From JBHOQS01 sp042408875 (lineage in GTDB: Bacteria; Chloroflexota; UBA11872; JBHOQS01), in assembly GCA_042408875.1 (NCBI GenBank), contig JBHOQS010000015.1, positions 124,001-188,000 of the forward strand: a stretch of 64,000 bases of DNA. The letters are read 5' to 3'. The notes below the pieces were generated by a model. The model was not told where the DNA came from and ran no database searches. It saw only the letters and a list, made by a program, of their open reading frames with translations. Positions 17,327 to 26,504 of this stretch are shown here, piece after piece. Made by a program: the position numbers and the translations under genes. Within the stretch, counting starts at the first letter, position 1; each line of letters begins with the position of its first letter.

Positions 17327-18691
17327 TCAGTCCAGGTATTTCGCAAACACCGAATTGGCGAAGTCCTCGGCCTGCTTCATACCCTCACGGACGCCGATCT
17401 TCCCCATCAGCGCGTCGGTCACGATCTGCGTCACCTGCGCGCGGTATTCGGCCAGCGGCGCCTTGTAATGAGCCGGCAGCGGACGCGTCGCCAGCAGCGA
17501 CTCCCGCAGCAGGCGCCGGCCGGAGGGCGGGCCGGCCTTCTCGGGATTGGCGTAGGTCTCCGTCGCCGAGTCAAGGCGCGCTGGCACTTCTTGGAACAGG
17601 CTGACGATCCGATCCTGCACCGGCTTGGTCAGCATGTACTTCATGAACTCCCAGGTGGCTTCGACCTGCTTCGTCTGCGCGTTCATCACCAGGGCGCGCA
17701 GGTTGGCTGCGCTCCCCGTCTTGCCCGTCTGCGGGGACTTGGGGACGAAGCTGGCGTCCCAGCGCAGCCCGGCCACTTGCATGTTTTGCTGGAATACCCA
17801 GTCGCCCACCGTGCTGATCGCCGCCAGACCCTGGTGGAACATCTGCGTGGTGTTAAGGCCCGTCGCTGCGATCTCCTCTTGGATGGGCGCGACGCGATGC
17901 TTCTGGATCAGGCTTGCCAGGAACTCGATGGCTTCGACTGCCTGGGGCGCGGCAAGCGTGCAGCGCTTCAGATCAGGGGTGAAGTAGCTGCCGCCGTTGG
18001 CGTAGACGAAGTTCAACCAGCCGCTTTCGTCGCCCGTGATGACAATGAAGCCAAATCGTGTCTCCTGCGGCGTGGTCCCGCGGCGAGTGAGCTTCTGCGC
18101 GTATTCCAGCAGGGCGTTCCAGTCCCACCTGTCGCCGAGCTCCACCGGGGACTTCAGCCCGGCAGCTTCGAGGTAGGCCAGGTTGAACACGCTGGCGATC
18201 GTGCTGTAGTCCCAGGGCCAGCCAGTGATCTTGCCCTCGATACGGTACCACTCGTCGTACGCCCTCAGCACCGCAGCGTGGTCGCTGGTGGCTGCCTTGT
18301 CTCTGCTGATCAGGGCGGAGAGGTCGCGCAGAAGACCCTGGGCCGCCCAGGAGCGAGCGTTGGTGTTCATAAGAAAGACATCTGGTCCTACGTTGCCGGC
18401 CAGCGCGGCGGTAAGCTTGTTCCAGTAGTCCGGTAGCGCCGGCACGAAGGTGACCGTCACGCCGGTCTGCCGCGCATTGAACTCGTTCACCAGGGTTTCG
18501 AAGCCGGGGTTGTAGCCGGTGCCCCACTGCCAGAACTCAGGCGTACCCGTTACCTGTGCAGCAGGTGCCTGGGCACCAGGTGCTGTGCCGGCGCGCGTGC
18601 AGGCCGCCAGCGCGCCCGCGCCGGCGAGCCCGGCGATTCCCAGAGCAGAGCGCAACAAACCGCGCCGTGTGGTCCCAGTACTCTGCAACAT
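17327..18691 (-). CDS. ABC transporter extracellular solute-binding lipoprotein (sugar type)
   Basis: A 454-residue family 1 solute-binding protein. The N terminus carries a Tat-like motif TTRRGLL and a lipobox LAAC, so it should be exported and lipid-anchored. Typical features are FETLVNEFNARQTGVTVTFV, GPDVFLMNTNARSW, and a Trp-rich ligand region (GWPWDYSTIASVFN). Ligands of this family are mono- or oligosaccharides. No permease or ATPase gene lies anywhere near; the next gene upstream is another solute-binding protein. The end of the spacer at 17251-17326 holds nothing else. Confidence 0.9.
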   Translation of the reverse strand: MLQSTGTTRRGLLRSALGIAGLAGAGALAACTRAGTAPGAQAPAAQVTGTPEFWQWGTGYNPGFETLVNEFNARQTGVTVTFVPALPDYWNKLTAALAGNVGPDVFLMNTNARSWAAQGLLRDLSALISRDKAATSDHAAVLRAYDEWYRIEGKITGWPWDYSTIASVFNLAYLEAAGLKSPVELGDRWDWNALLEYAQKLTRRGTTPQETRFGFIVITGDESGWLNFVYANGGSYFTPDLKRCTLAAPQAVEAIEFLASLIQKHRVAPIQEEIAATGLNTTQMFHQGLAAISTVGDWVFQQNMQVAGLRWDASFVPKSPQTGKTGSAANLRALVMNAQTKQVEATWEFMKYMLTKPVQDRIVSLFQEVPARLDSATETYANPEKAGPPSGRRLLRESLLATRPLPAHYKAPLAEYRAQVTQIVTDALMGKIGVREGMKQAEDFANSVFAKYLD

Positions 18692-18741
18692 GGTCTTTCC
18701 CTCCCGCGAGCGTTAAAAAGTCTTGCCCGTGCATGTGCGGG

Positions 18742-20214
18742 TTACGCCGTCTGCGCGCGGCGTAGGAGCTCGTTCATCGGCCCGCGTAGATCGTTCATCG
18801 CTCCCTGCACGCTCTTCTCCCCGCGCAGCACAGCGTTCCACTGCTGGTCAAAGAGCGTCTGCACCTCGGGGCCTGCCTTGGGGATACGCCATACCCGCAC
18901 GATGCGTGCAGTCTCTACATAAGTGTCGTAGTTTTCCCATGGGAGCAACAGTTTGCGGAACGTGCCGTTGTCGTAGAGCGACTTGCGCACCGGCTGCGGA
19001 CGGCTCGATTCCAGCAGGATCTGCGCACCCCCTTCCCACTGGGTCACGAAGGCACACAGCTTATACGAGTCATCGTGTTGCTTGGAGTCTTTGAGGATGC
19101 CAAAGCCATTGTTGCCGTCCCGGGTCCAGCGACCGGCCGGCCCTTTGGGGACAGGGGCGATCCCCAGCTCAAACGTAGCTACGTCTTTCAGGTCGGGCAC
19201 ATAGAACTTCCCGCCGTACTGAATGCCAATACGCCCGGAGTTGATGCGCCGGCTGTTGATCGCCGGAATGGCTTGCACCTCCGGCCCTACCGGCACCACG
19301 CGGTGCAGGGTGACCAGGTCTGCCTGGAACTGCAAGGCCTCTACTGCGGCGCGCTCATGCCCGCGGAACTCGGTCTCATCACGATTGAAGAGTTCGCCAC
19401 CCCAGGCCCACACCGGCACGCTCAAATACCACTGCAGTCCCTGATCGACCCGCTCATACCCGTATGTCGGATCATGCTCGGCGCGATAGGTCAATGCCTT
19501 GGTCACTTCGAGGAACGTTTCCCAGGTCCAGCGACCTTCCCGCTCGTACTGGTCCGGGGGCTTGACGCCGTACTTGTTAAAGAGCGAGCGGTTAAAGAAC
19601 AACATACCCGGGCCAGAGTAATACGGCAGGCCATAGAGGCGGCCCTCAATGCGGTAGAAATCCAGGCAATAGGGCAGGATGTCGTCGAACTGCAGGGCCT
19701 TATCTTTCTTGATAATGTCGTCGAGCTGCAAGAATAAGCCCTTTGACAGCAGCGATACGCTCCAGCTTGGATGGATCAAGGACACATCTGAGGGCGCCCC
19801 ACCGGCCACCTGCGTGATCAGCTTCTCAGCAAGAGCGGCCCCATGCCCAATCGGCGCCGCGTCGTGGTTGATCCGGTACCCCGGATACATCTGCTCAAAA
19901 CGCTGGAAGATGCGGGTGAAGATCTCCAGGTCAGGGTCGGAGGTGGGCGGATAGATCACCTGGAGCGTCACCTCACGGCGCGGCCTCGGTCCCTCGGTGG
20001 CCGGTGCCGGAGCCCGACACGCCTGGGCAAGTGCAGCAATGGGAGGCACTCCCAGGGCGCCGAGGAACCAGCGGCGGCTCAGGCCAGGCGAAGCAACCGG
20101 CTTGGTGTCTGTCAGCAGTGCGCGAGCCACGCGCACGCGATCGGGTATTACACCCGTACAGTCCGTATCCTCAAGCACATCCTTTGTCACGGCGTCGGCG
20201 GGCCATCGCGCCAT
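18742..20214 (-). CDS. ABC transporter extracellular solute-binding lipoprotein (sugar type)
   Basis: A 490-residue solute-binding protein. The start at 20214 has GGAGG seven bases upstream; an in-frame ATG at 20283 lacks one. The export signal is unusual: ~45 charged residues precede the Tat motif SRRWFLG and lipobox LAQAC. The mature part has IFTRIFQRFEQMYPGYRINH, GGAPSDVSLIHPSWSVSLL and PYYSGPGMLFFNRSLFNKYG, typical of family 1 sugar-binding proteins. It is 50 bases upstream of the other solute-binding gene and probably cotranscribed, still without membrane components. Confidence 0.88.
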   Translation of the reverse strand: MARWPADAVTKDVLEDTDCTGVIPDRVRVARALLTDTKPVASPGLSRRWFLGALGVPPIAALAQACRAPAPATEGPRPRREVTLQVIYPPTSDPDLEIFTRIFQRFEQMYPGYRINHDAAPIGHGAALAEKLITQVAGGAPSDVSLIHPSWSVSLLSKGLFLQLDDIIKKDKALQFDDILPYCLDFYRIEGRLYGLPYYSGPGMLFFNRSLFNKYGVKPPDQYEREGRWTWETFLEVTKALTYRAEHDPTYGYERVDQGLQWYLSVPVWAWGGELFNRDETEFRGHERAAVEALQFQADLVTLHRVVPVGPEVQAIPAINSRRINSGRIGIQYGGKFYVPDLKDVATFELGIAPVPKGPAGRWTRDGNNGFGILKDSKQHDDSYKLCAFVTQWEGGAQILLESSRPQPVRKSLYDNGTFRKLLLPWENYDTYVETARIVRVWRIPKAGPEVQTLFDQQWNAVLRGEKSVQGAMNDLRGPMNELLRRAQTA

Positions 20215-20748
20215 CGCTGCACCTCCGTGTTTAGCCATGCATCCAGCCGATGAGACGTCCGAGCCAGCGTGCATCCTGGCCATCCCCTACCCCCAACACC
20301 CTCTAACCTGCAGGATCATCGGTACCACGCTTCCTGCGTGCTAAGAAAATCCCGATCATCGTGAGAACACGAATAATCGGGCTGGCAAGAGCTATGGGAC
20401 GGAAACGATCCAACACGTAATCAGCGCAGGAGCCGCGAGCAGCGAGGAGAGCTGCAGCGGCACTGCGCTCAAGGAAGATGTCGTAAAACAGGCAGGCCGT
20501 TTCCAGGTGATATGCCTGTGAGGTAGGCTAGCCACGCAGCGCCGCTGCGGCCTTTACGCACGGGGCAGGCGCCGGGGTGGGGGATTGACAGCGCTGCCCT
20601 GCGCCCCTCGGACCGAACAGGTACAGGCTGGCTGCGCACGGCGCCGCGATGCCACTGCGTTTCTACCAGCCGGGCAAGAGCGCCAGGACCGGCGGCGCCT
20701 GAGCTGGTCGCGGGCGAAAGCCTTTTCGCCGCTCCAGGCGCGCGGCCC
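20215..20748. other. Spacer with a hairpin, no gene seen
   Basis: About 530 bases. The only structure is an interrupted inverted repeat at 20351-20381 (CCCGAT ... ATCGGG with an inner CGTG/CACG). No frame with coding character or ribosome-binding site is visible. Confidence 0.5.
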
Positions 20749-21345
20749 CTACACCGTGGCCGCGGCTGGAGCACGCCCGGCAACGCGCTCCACAAAATAG
20801 CGATGCAGCCGCGTGTCTCCGGTGAGCTCAGGATGAAACGCCGTCGCCAGCAGGTGCCCCTGCTGCGCTGCCACGATGCGGCCATCCGGGAGGCGCGCCA
20901 GCACCTCGGCAGCCGGCCCGACCGCCCGGATCACCGGGGCACGGATAAAGACGGCGCGAAACGGCTCCGGCCCCAGCACCGGAATGTCCAGATCGACCTC
21001 GAAGCTCTCAAGCTGGCGCCCGAAGGCGTTCCGCTGCACAGTAATGTCCATCACGCCGATGAGCGGCTGTTCCAGCCCCCCGATATCGCGCGCCAGCAGG
21101 ATCGCTCCAGCGCAGGTGCCCCACACCGGCAGGCCCGCCAGAATGCGCTCGCGTAGCGGCTGGAGCAGCGCAAAATCCACCAGCAGCCTGCCAATCGTTG
21201 TGCTCTCGCCGCCCGGAATGATCAGCGCATCTACCCGCTGCAGATGTTCGGGCAGGCGCACCTCCTCGGCCGGCACGCCGAGCGCGCGCAGCATCGCCAT
21301 GTGTTCCGCGAAATCACCTTGTAACGCCAGGATACCAACCGTCAT
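20749..21345 (-). CDS. pdxT: Pyridoxal 5'-phosphate synthase glutaminase subunit PdxT
   Basis: Glutaminase partner of PdxS; releases ammonia from glutamine for PLP synthesis. ~198 residues. Signature motifs: GILALQGDFAEH, the oxyanion region PGGESTTIGRL, nucleophile Cys in PVWGTCAGAILLA, and the His/Glu pair in TAFHPELTGD. The start is ATG 21345 with GAGGAG eight bases upstream; a GTG nine bases earlier overlaps that site. It lies 86 bases downstream of pdxS on the same strand. Confidence 0.96.
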   Translation of the reverse strand: MTVGILALQGDFAEHMAMLRALGVPAEEVRLPEHLQRVDALIIPGGESTTIGRLLVDFALLQPLRERILAGLPVWGTCAGAILLARDIGGLEQPLIGVMDITVQRNAFGRQLESFEVDLDIPVLGPEPFRAVFIRAPVIRAVGPAAEVLARLPDGRIVAAQQGHLLATAFHPELTGDTRLHRYFVERVAGRAPAAATV

Positions 21346-21431
21346 CCCATCCACTCCTCATTCGATCCTAAGCCGTACCCGTAGATCTGAAGCTTGCTGA
21401 AAGCCGTCACCAAGCCCGGCCTGTCTGGTCA

Positions 21432-22313
21432 CTACCAGCCCCGCACCGCCATAAGCTCTTCCGGCTTGATGCTGGAGATCTCCAGGCCACGCATGGGCAT
21501 GCCCAGGCCGCGCGAGACCTCGGCGATGATCTTGGGGTCCTGGTAGTGCGTGGTCGCTTTCACGATGGCAGCGGCGCGGCGGGGCGGGTCCTCGGATTTG
21601 AAGATCCCAGAGCCCACGAACACGCCGTCGGCGCCGAGCTGCATCATCAGCGCGGCGTCAGCCGGTGTGGCGATCCCACCGGCAGCGAAGTTCACCACCG
21701 GCAGGCGGCCAGTGCGCGCCACCTCGGCCACGAGTTCGTACGGCGCGCCCAGCCGCTTCGCCTCTGCCATCCACTCATCCTCCGGCATGCTGTACAGCCT
21801 GCGGATCTCGTCCATGATGCGGCGCATGTGGCGCACTGCCTCGACGACGTTGCCGGTGCCAGCCTCGCCCTTGGTGCGGATCATCGCCGCGCCCTCACCA
21901 ATGCGGCGCAGCGCCTCGCCCAGGTCCCGTGCCCCGCAGACGAACGGCACCTTGAAGGCATGCTTGTTGATATGGTGCTCCTCGTCGGCCGGCGTGAGCA
22001 CCTCGGACTCGTCGATGTAGTCCACGCCGAGCGCCTCGAGCACCTGCGCTTCGACGAAGTGCCCGATGCGGCACTTGGCCATCACCGGGATCGTGACGGC
22101 GTCCATGATCTTCAGGATCAGCTCCGGATCGCTCATGCGCGCCACGCCGCCAGCAGCGCGGATGTCGGCTGGCACGCGCTCCAGCGCCATCACCGCACAT
22201 GCTCCAGCGTCCTCAGCGATCTTCGCCTGCTCCGGCGTGACTACGTCCATGATCACCCCGCCCTTCAGCATCTGCGCCAGGCCCTTCTTAACCGTCCACG
22301 TGCCCTGCTCCAT
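21432..22313 (-). CDS. pdxS: Pyridoxal 5'-phosphate synthase subunit PdxS
   Basis: Lyase subunit of the DXP-independent PLP synthase: condenses ribose 5-phosphate, glyceraldehyde 3-phosphate and ammonia. 293 residues. Seen: GGVIMDVVTPEQAKIAEDAG, the substrate lysine in VMAKCRIGHFVEAQ, ESEVLTPADEEHHINKH, and the glycine-rich phosphate site FAAGGIATPADAALMMQLGADGVFVGSGIF. A strong GGAGGAGG ribosome-binding site precedes the ATG. It is first in a pdxS-pdxT operon, divergent from the MocR-like regulator. Confidence 0.97.
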   Translation of the reverse strand: MEQGTWTVKKGLAQMLKGGVIMDVVTPEQAKIAEDAGACAVMALERVPADIRAAGGVARMSDPELILKIMDAVTIPVMAKCRIGHFVEAQVLEALGVDYIDESEVLTPADEEHHINKHAFKVPFVCGARDLGEALRRIGEGAAMIRTKGEAGTGNVVEAVRHMRRIMDEIRRLYSMPEDEWMAEAKRLGAPYELVAEVARTGRLPVVNFAAGGIATPADAALMMQLGADGVFVGSGIFKSEDPPRRAAAIVKATTHYQDPKIIAEVSRGLGMPMRGLEISSIKPEELMAVRGW

Positions 22314-22425
22314 GACACCTCCTCCGCGTAGGGTATGAGCCCCTGCAGGGGTACGAGCCGGCGCGGCACCATACTATGCCGGCTCTCTCTACCTGCCAGG
22401 GTGCCACGGAAAGCGGTCTGGCACA

Positions 22426-22452
22426 AGCACCACTATTGAGGTGCTGTATAAT
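22426..22452 (+). promoter_or_regulatory. Candidate PdxR operator overlapping a TATAAT promoter
   Basis: An inverted repeat AGCACC (22426-22431), 8-base spacer, GGTGCT (22440-22445) abuts a consensus -10 box TATAAT (22447-22452) of the regulator gene and lies in the pdxS/regulator divergent region. It would cover the -35 position. A regulator bound here could repress its own gene and act on pdxS. Confidence 0.5.
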
Positions 22453-22497
22453 ACCAGTATCTGGCGAGCCTCACCCTGCATCCTCTGGGGTACAGCC

Positions 22498-24048
22498 ATG
22501 CCACGCGTGGCCCGCAGCGTCTCTCTGCCGCTTGTGCTCGACCGGTCGGCCGGCGTGCCGCTCTCCCGGCAGCTTTATCGCGCCCTGCGCGAGGCCATTC
22601 TGAGCGGCCGACTCCGGCCGGGCGAGGCCCTGCCTGCCAGCCGCCGCCTGGCAGAGGAACTGGGTATCTCCCGCATCACCGTGCTGCAAGCCTACGACGA
22701 CCTGCGCGCCGACGGCTATCTCATGAGCCGCACTGGCTCGGGCACCTACGTTACTACGTTGCTACGTCCCCCTGACGGCTCGCCGGATACGGTATGGCGA
22801 GCCGCCGCGCACGCTCTGAGCCTTGAGCCGGACGGTGGTGGCGAGGGCGCCTGGCGGCCGCCGCTCTCGGCCTGGGCCCGGCGCGTTGTGGCGAGCCTGC
22901 TGCACCGCCAGGGGAGCCGGAGTATGCGACGTCTGCGCTACGATTTTGACCCGGCCGCGCCGGACTGGGCCAGCTTCCCGCAGGCGATCTGGGCGCGGCT
23001 GCTGAGCCGGCACCTGCGCGGCGCCGGCACCGCGCTGGCGCGCTACGGCGATCCGGCCGGCTACGGCCCACTGCGAGAGGCGCTGGCGGCATACCTCCGG
23101 GCAGCGCGCGGCGTGCCGGCTGATCCGGCGCAGGTCGTCATCGTCAGCGGGACCCAGCAGGCGCTCGATCTGCTCCTGCGTCTCACCGTCGATCCGGGCG
23201 CTGCCGTGCTGGTCGAGGAACCGGGGTATCCAGGCGTTCGCGCCGCCGCCGCAGCGTACGGCGCCCGAGTCGTACCGGTGCCGGTCGACGCGCAGGGCCT
23301 CATCACCGAGCAGCTTGCCACAGCCACCGCTGGACTGGACCGTCCGCCAGTGCTCGTGCACGTCACACCGGCATACCAGTATCCCACTGGCGTGGTGCTG
23401 CCCCTGGCGCGACGCCTGGCGCTGCTGGACTGGGCAGCGCAGAGTGGGGCGCTGGTCGTGGAAGACGACTACGACACTGCCTTTGCCTCCCCGCAGCGTC
23501 CGGTTGAGGCGCTCACCAGCCTGGACCGGCGTGGCCGCGCCGTCTATCTGGGCAGCTTCTCAAACGTGCTCCTGCCGCCGTTGCGGCTCGCCTGCGCGGT
23601 GCTGCCACCGGCGCTGGTCGACCCCTTCGTGGCGGGCAAATGGCTGGCTGACCGCCAGACCCCGACGCTGGAGCAGCAGGTACTGGCCACGTTCCTGACC
23701 GAAGGCTACTACACGCGGCATCTGGAGCGCGTGCGCGCTCTGTACCGCGCCCGGCGCGCTGCGCTTGAGGAGGCCGTGGTGCGCGAGCTTGCTGGCGTGG
23801 CCAGGTTGGCACCGACCACGGCCGGGGCCGGCCTGCACGCGCTGCTGTGGCTCGACCCGCGCCTGGACGAGGAAGCAGTGGTGGCCGCGGCAGCCAAGCA
23901 TGAGGTCGCCGTCTACCCCGCCTCCCCATGCTACACTGCTCCGGAGCATCCTCCGGCCCTGCTGCTGGGCTACGCCGCCCTCACCGAGGAGGAAATCCAC
24001 GAGGGCGTGCGCCGCCTGGCTCGGGCGCTCCAGCAATTGTTACGCTGA
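22498..24048 (+). CDS. MocR/PdxR-like regulator (GntR HTH + aminotransferase-like domain) lacking the PLP lysine
   Basis: A 516-residue MocR-family protein. The N-terminal GntR winged helix (PLSRQLYRALREAILSGRL ... LGISRITVLQAYDDLRADGY) is followed by an aminotransferase fold (DPAAPDWASFPQAIW, SGTQQALDLLLRL, EEPGYPGVRAAA, EDDYDTAF). In PdxR relatives the PLP Schiff-base lysine lies in SFSKTLxPxLRLG; here the segment reads GSFSNVLLPPLRLACAV, Asn at about 356. Its position divergent from pdxS-pdxT argues strongly for control of PLP synthesis. Start ATG 22498 is chosen because family homology begins there, and the TATAAT promoter lies 45 bases upstream. Confidence 0.9.
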   Translation: MPRVARSVSLPLVLDRSAGVPLSRQLYRALREAILSGRLRPGEALPASRRLAEELGISRITVLQAYDDLRADGYLMSRTGSGTYVTTLLRPPDGSPDTVWRAAAHALSLEPDGGGEGAWRPPLSAWARRVVASLLHRQGSRSMRRLRYDFDPAAPDWASFPQAIWARLLSRHLRGAGTALARYGDPAGYGPLREALAAYLRAARGVPADPAQVVIVSGTQQALDLLLRLTVDPGAAVLVEEPGYPGVRAAAAAYGARVVPVPVDAQGLITEQLATATAGLDRPPVLVHVTPAYQYPTGVVLPLARRLALLDWAAQSGALVVEDDYDTAFASPQRPVEALTSLDRRGRAVYLGSFSNVLLPPLRLACAVLPPALVDPFVAGKWLADRQTPTLEQQVLATFLTEGYYTRHLERVRALYRARRAALEEAVVRELAGVARLAPTTAGAGLHALLWLDPRLDEEAVVAAAAKHEVAVYPASPCYTAPEHPPALLLGYAALTEEEIHEGVRRLARALQQLLR

Positions 24049-24052
24049 GCGG

Positions 24053-24081
24053 TTGTACGCTTCACACGGCGGTGCTATGCT
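24053..24081 (+). promoter_or_regulatory. Promoter TTGTAC-17-TATGCT
   Basis: A -35 TTGTAC (24053-24058), 17-base spacer and extended -10 TGCTATGCT (24073-24081) upstream of the lyase-like gene that opens the uronate run. Confidence 0.5.
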
Positions 24082-24158
24082 AGCGTCCGCCTCACAGGCT
24101 CGTGCCGGCCCATGCATTTTCTACGCCTGCGGTGCAGTGATCAGAGGAGACTGGAACC

Positions 24159-25205
24159 ATGGCACGAGGCGATCGTTACCCCTCAGAGAAGCGCGTCTTC
24201 CACGATGCGGCGACCGGTGTGACGATCTGGCAGCTCACTGATCACCCGGCCATCTCGCACCATCCCTACTTCCTCAATTGCGCCTGGGCTGGCCGGTGGG
24301 TGATCGTCACGTCGTACCGCACCGGCCGGCCCGAGCTCTATGCCATCGACGAAGACAGCGGTGAGATCCGCCAGCTCACCGACCACGGCGACATCAATCC
24401 CTGGTCCGCCTGTGTGGGACGGGACGGCCGCCAGGTGTTCTTCACCGCGGGCAGTCAGCTCCGCGTGGTGGATATAGAGACGGCGCAGGTCGACGTGGTG
24501 GCCAGCTTTCCTCCTGAGGTGCGCCTGGGCAATTGCAGCCTGCGCCCTGACGGCCGGGAGATCGTCACCTGCGCCCGCGCTGCCCCGGTGAACCTCATCC
24601 TGGCCATTGCGACCGACGGCTCAGGCGCTCGCGAGCTCTTTGAGACCACCGGGCTCCTCGCCCACGCGCAATTCAGCCCCGATGGGCGCTTCATCCTCTA
24701 CGCCGGCAACCTGCCGCGGCTGTGGATTATGGACGCCGACGGACGCAACAACCGCGTGCTCCGGGCCCAGACCCATCGGGAATGGATCACCCATGAGAGC
24801 TGGCTAAACGCTGAGGAGATCATCTTCAGCTACTGGCCGCACAGCCTGCGCGCGATCCGCCGCGATGGCACGGGCGAGCGCGTCATCGCCGCATTCAACT
24901 GCTGGCATCCGGCAGCGCGCCGCGATGGCTCGCTGATCGTGTGTGACACTGCGCTGCCCGACATCGGGCTCCAGCTCGTCGACCCCACCACCGGCGAGCG
25001 GCGCACGCTGTGCTATCCCGGCGCGTCCTGCCAGGGATACCAGTGGAGCAAGCCTGAGCCGATCTGGGAGGGGCCGGTGCCTGAGGCGGCCTATGGCCCG
25101 CAATGGACCCATCCCCATCCCTCGTTTAGCCCGGATGGACGCAAGGTGATCTTTACTTCCGACCGTACCGGCACCAGCCAGGTGTACGTCGCTGTGCTGG
25201 AGTAG
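24159..25205 (+). CDS. Oligogalacturonate lyase-like beta-propeller protein
   Basis: A 348-residue protein with repeated propeller blades, including GDINPWSACVGRDGRQVFFTAG, AQFSPDGRFILYAGN and a C-terminal PHPSFSPDGRKVIFTSDRTG. This pattern, with WQLTDHPAISHHPYF near the N terminus, matches PL22 oligogalacturonate lyases and related TolB-like propellers. PL22 enzymes bind Mn with three His and a Gln and cut pectin dimers. No signal peptide, so it acts in the cytoplasm. It is the first gene of a run that includes a UxuB-type reductase, which supports uronate catabolism. A non-enzymatic propeller cannot be excluded. Confidence 0.7.
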   Translation: MARGDRYPSEKRVFHDAATGVTIWQLTDHPAISHHPYFLNCAWAGRWVIVTSYRTGRPELYAIDEDSGEIRQLTDHGDINPWSACVGRDGRQVFFTAGSQLRVVDIETAQVDVVASFPPEVRLGNCSLRPDGREIVTCARAAPVNLILAIATDGSGARELFETTGLLAHAQFSPDGRFILYAGNLPRLWIMDADGRNNRVLRAQTHREWITHESWLNAEEIIFSYWPHSLRAIRRDGTGERVIAAFNCWHPAARRDGSLIVCDTALPDIGLQLVDPTTGERRTLCYPGASCQGYQWSKPEPIWEGPVPEAAYGPQWTHPHPSFSPDGRKVIFTSDRTGTSQVYVAVLE

Positions 25206-25277
25206 CCGCCCAGGTGCCTTACTACTATATGACTATATAACTATGACCGCATAACTATGGCCGTGGAGGAGGCGAAG

Positions 25278-26480
25278 ATGCCCGAAGAACCACCAAGGCC
25301 AGTGAAGCGTTTGCGCATCGCGCTGGTCGGAGCCGGACGGCGCAGCCGCGCCCATCTGCCAGTCATTGCCAAGCTGACCGACCACTTTGAGTTGGTCGCT
25401 GTGTGTGATGTCCGTGAGGAGAACGCCCGCAGCGCGGCCGAGCGCTACGGGGTGCCATGGTACACCGACCTGCGCCGTATGCTGGCCGAGGTGCGTCCCG
25501 ATATCTGCGACGTGGTCGTGCCCGGTGAGGCACACCACATCGTCGCGCCGGCCATCGCTGAGGCCGGGGTGCACCTGCTCGTGGAGACCCCCTTGGCGAT
25601 CACCTTGCCGGCAATCGACCTGATGATTGCTGCCGCGCGGGAGCACGGTGTGCATCTCGAAGTGGCCGAGAACGTGTGGCGCTACCCCTACGAGCGGCTG
25701 AAGCAGCGCATCCTAGCCAGTGGCCTGGCCGGCGAGCCGCTGCGGGGCTATTGCGTCTACCCCACCGGGGGGTATCATGCCGTCAACGGAGCGCGCATGT
25801 ATGTGGGAGGTACGGCGCGGCGAGTGTGGGGCAGCGTGCGCCGCTGGCCGGTTCCGCTGGTGACCGACCACGCCGGCCGCCAGGTCACCGAGGAGAGCTG
25901 GACCCTTGGGATAATCGAGTTCGACAATGGCCGAATGGCCGTCGTGGAGTACAGTAGCACCTACTCGACGATCCTGCGCCGCGATGTGCCGCGCTACATC
26001 GGCTTCGCCGCCAGCCGCGGCCACGCCTTTAGCCCTAGCTATGCGAGCCCGGGCACGCTCTACCTGATCGAGGGAAGCGAGGCCCGCGCCTACCCGATGC
26101 AAGAAGAGGTCCGCGAGCAGGATGGAGTGCGCGTGCCCCTGCGGTTTTATGTCGAGACTGATCCGCCGGTAGTCTACGAGAACCCCTTCGCCGCCTACGG
26201 CGTGACCGCGGGCGAGATCGCTGTCGCCGATGAGCTGGCCAGCATTCACCGCGCCGTCGCCGAGGGGCAGGCGCCGGAGTACGGTGCCGCAGCCGGACGC
26301 CACGACCAGGAGATCGTCATCGCCCTGCACGAGTCCAGCCGCCTGGGCCGCCCGGTCGAGCTGCCGCTGCGAGGGCTCACCAGCTACGAGGCCGAGCTAC
26401 ACGAGCGCTTTCGCACTGAGCACGGCCACGACATCCTGGATACCGAGGCGCTGCTCAGGCACACCTTCCCGGTACGCTAG
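25278..26480 (+). CDS. Gfo/Idh/MocA family oxidoreductase
   Basis: NAD(P)-dependent sugar oxidoreductase of ~400 residues. The Rossmann motif is LRIALVGAGRRSRAHLPV, with the catalytic-dyad region VETPLAITLPAID replacing the usual EKP. The C-terminal GFO_IDH_MocA_C domain follows. Start ATG 25278 has GGAGGAGG six bases upstream; an earlier ATG at 25257 does not. It is 24 bases upstream of the first DUF6807 gene and likely cotranscribed. The substrate is unknown, but the neighbourhood suggests a sugar acid or modified sugar. Confidence 0.88.
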   Translation: MPEEPPRPVKRLRIALVGAGRRSRAHLPVIAKLTDHFELVAVCDVREENARSAAERYGVPWYTDLRRMLAEVRPDICDVVVPGEAHHIVAPAIAEAGVHLLVETPLAITLPAIDLMIAAAREHGVHLEVAENVWRYPYERLKQRILASGLAGEPLRGYCVYPTGGYHAVNGARMYVGGTARRVWGSVRRWPVPLVTDHAGRQVTEESWTLGIIEFDNGRMAVVEYSSTYSTILRRDVPRYIGFAASRGHAFSPSYASPGTLYLIEGSEARAYPMQEEVREQDGVRVPLRFYVETDPPVVYENPFAAYGVTAGEIAVADELASIHRAVAEGQAPEYGAAAGRHDQEIVIALHESSRLGRPVELPLRGLTSYEAELHERFRTEHGHDILDTEALLRHTFPVR

Positions 26481-26504
26481 CCGGGAGCCGGAGGTCGAGG
26501 GAAC

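Noticed and set aside
20469..20885. 138-codon minus-strand frame after pdxT
   Set aside because: Overlaps the end of pdxT in another frame and shows no coding pattern or ribosome-binding site.
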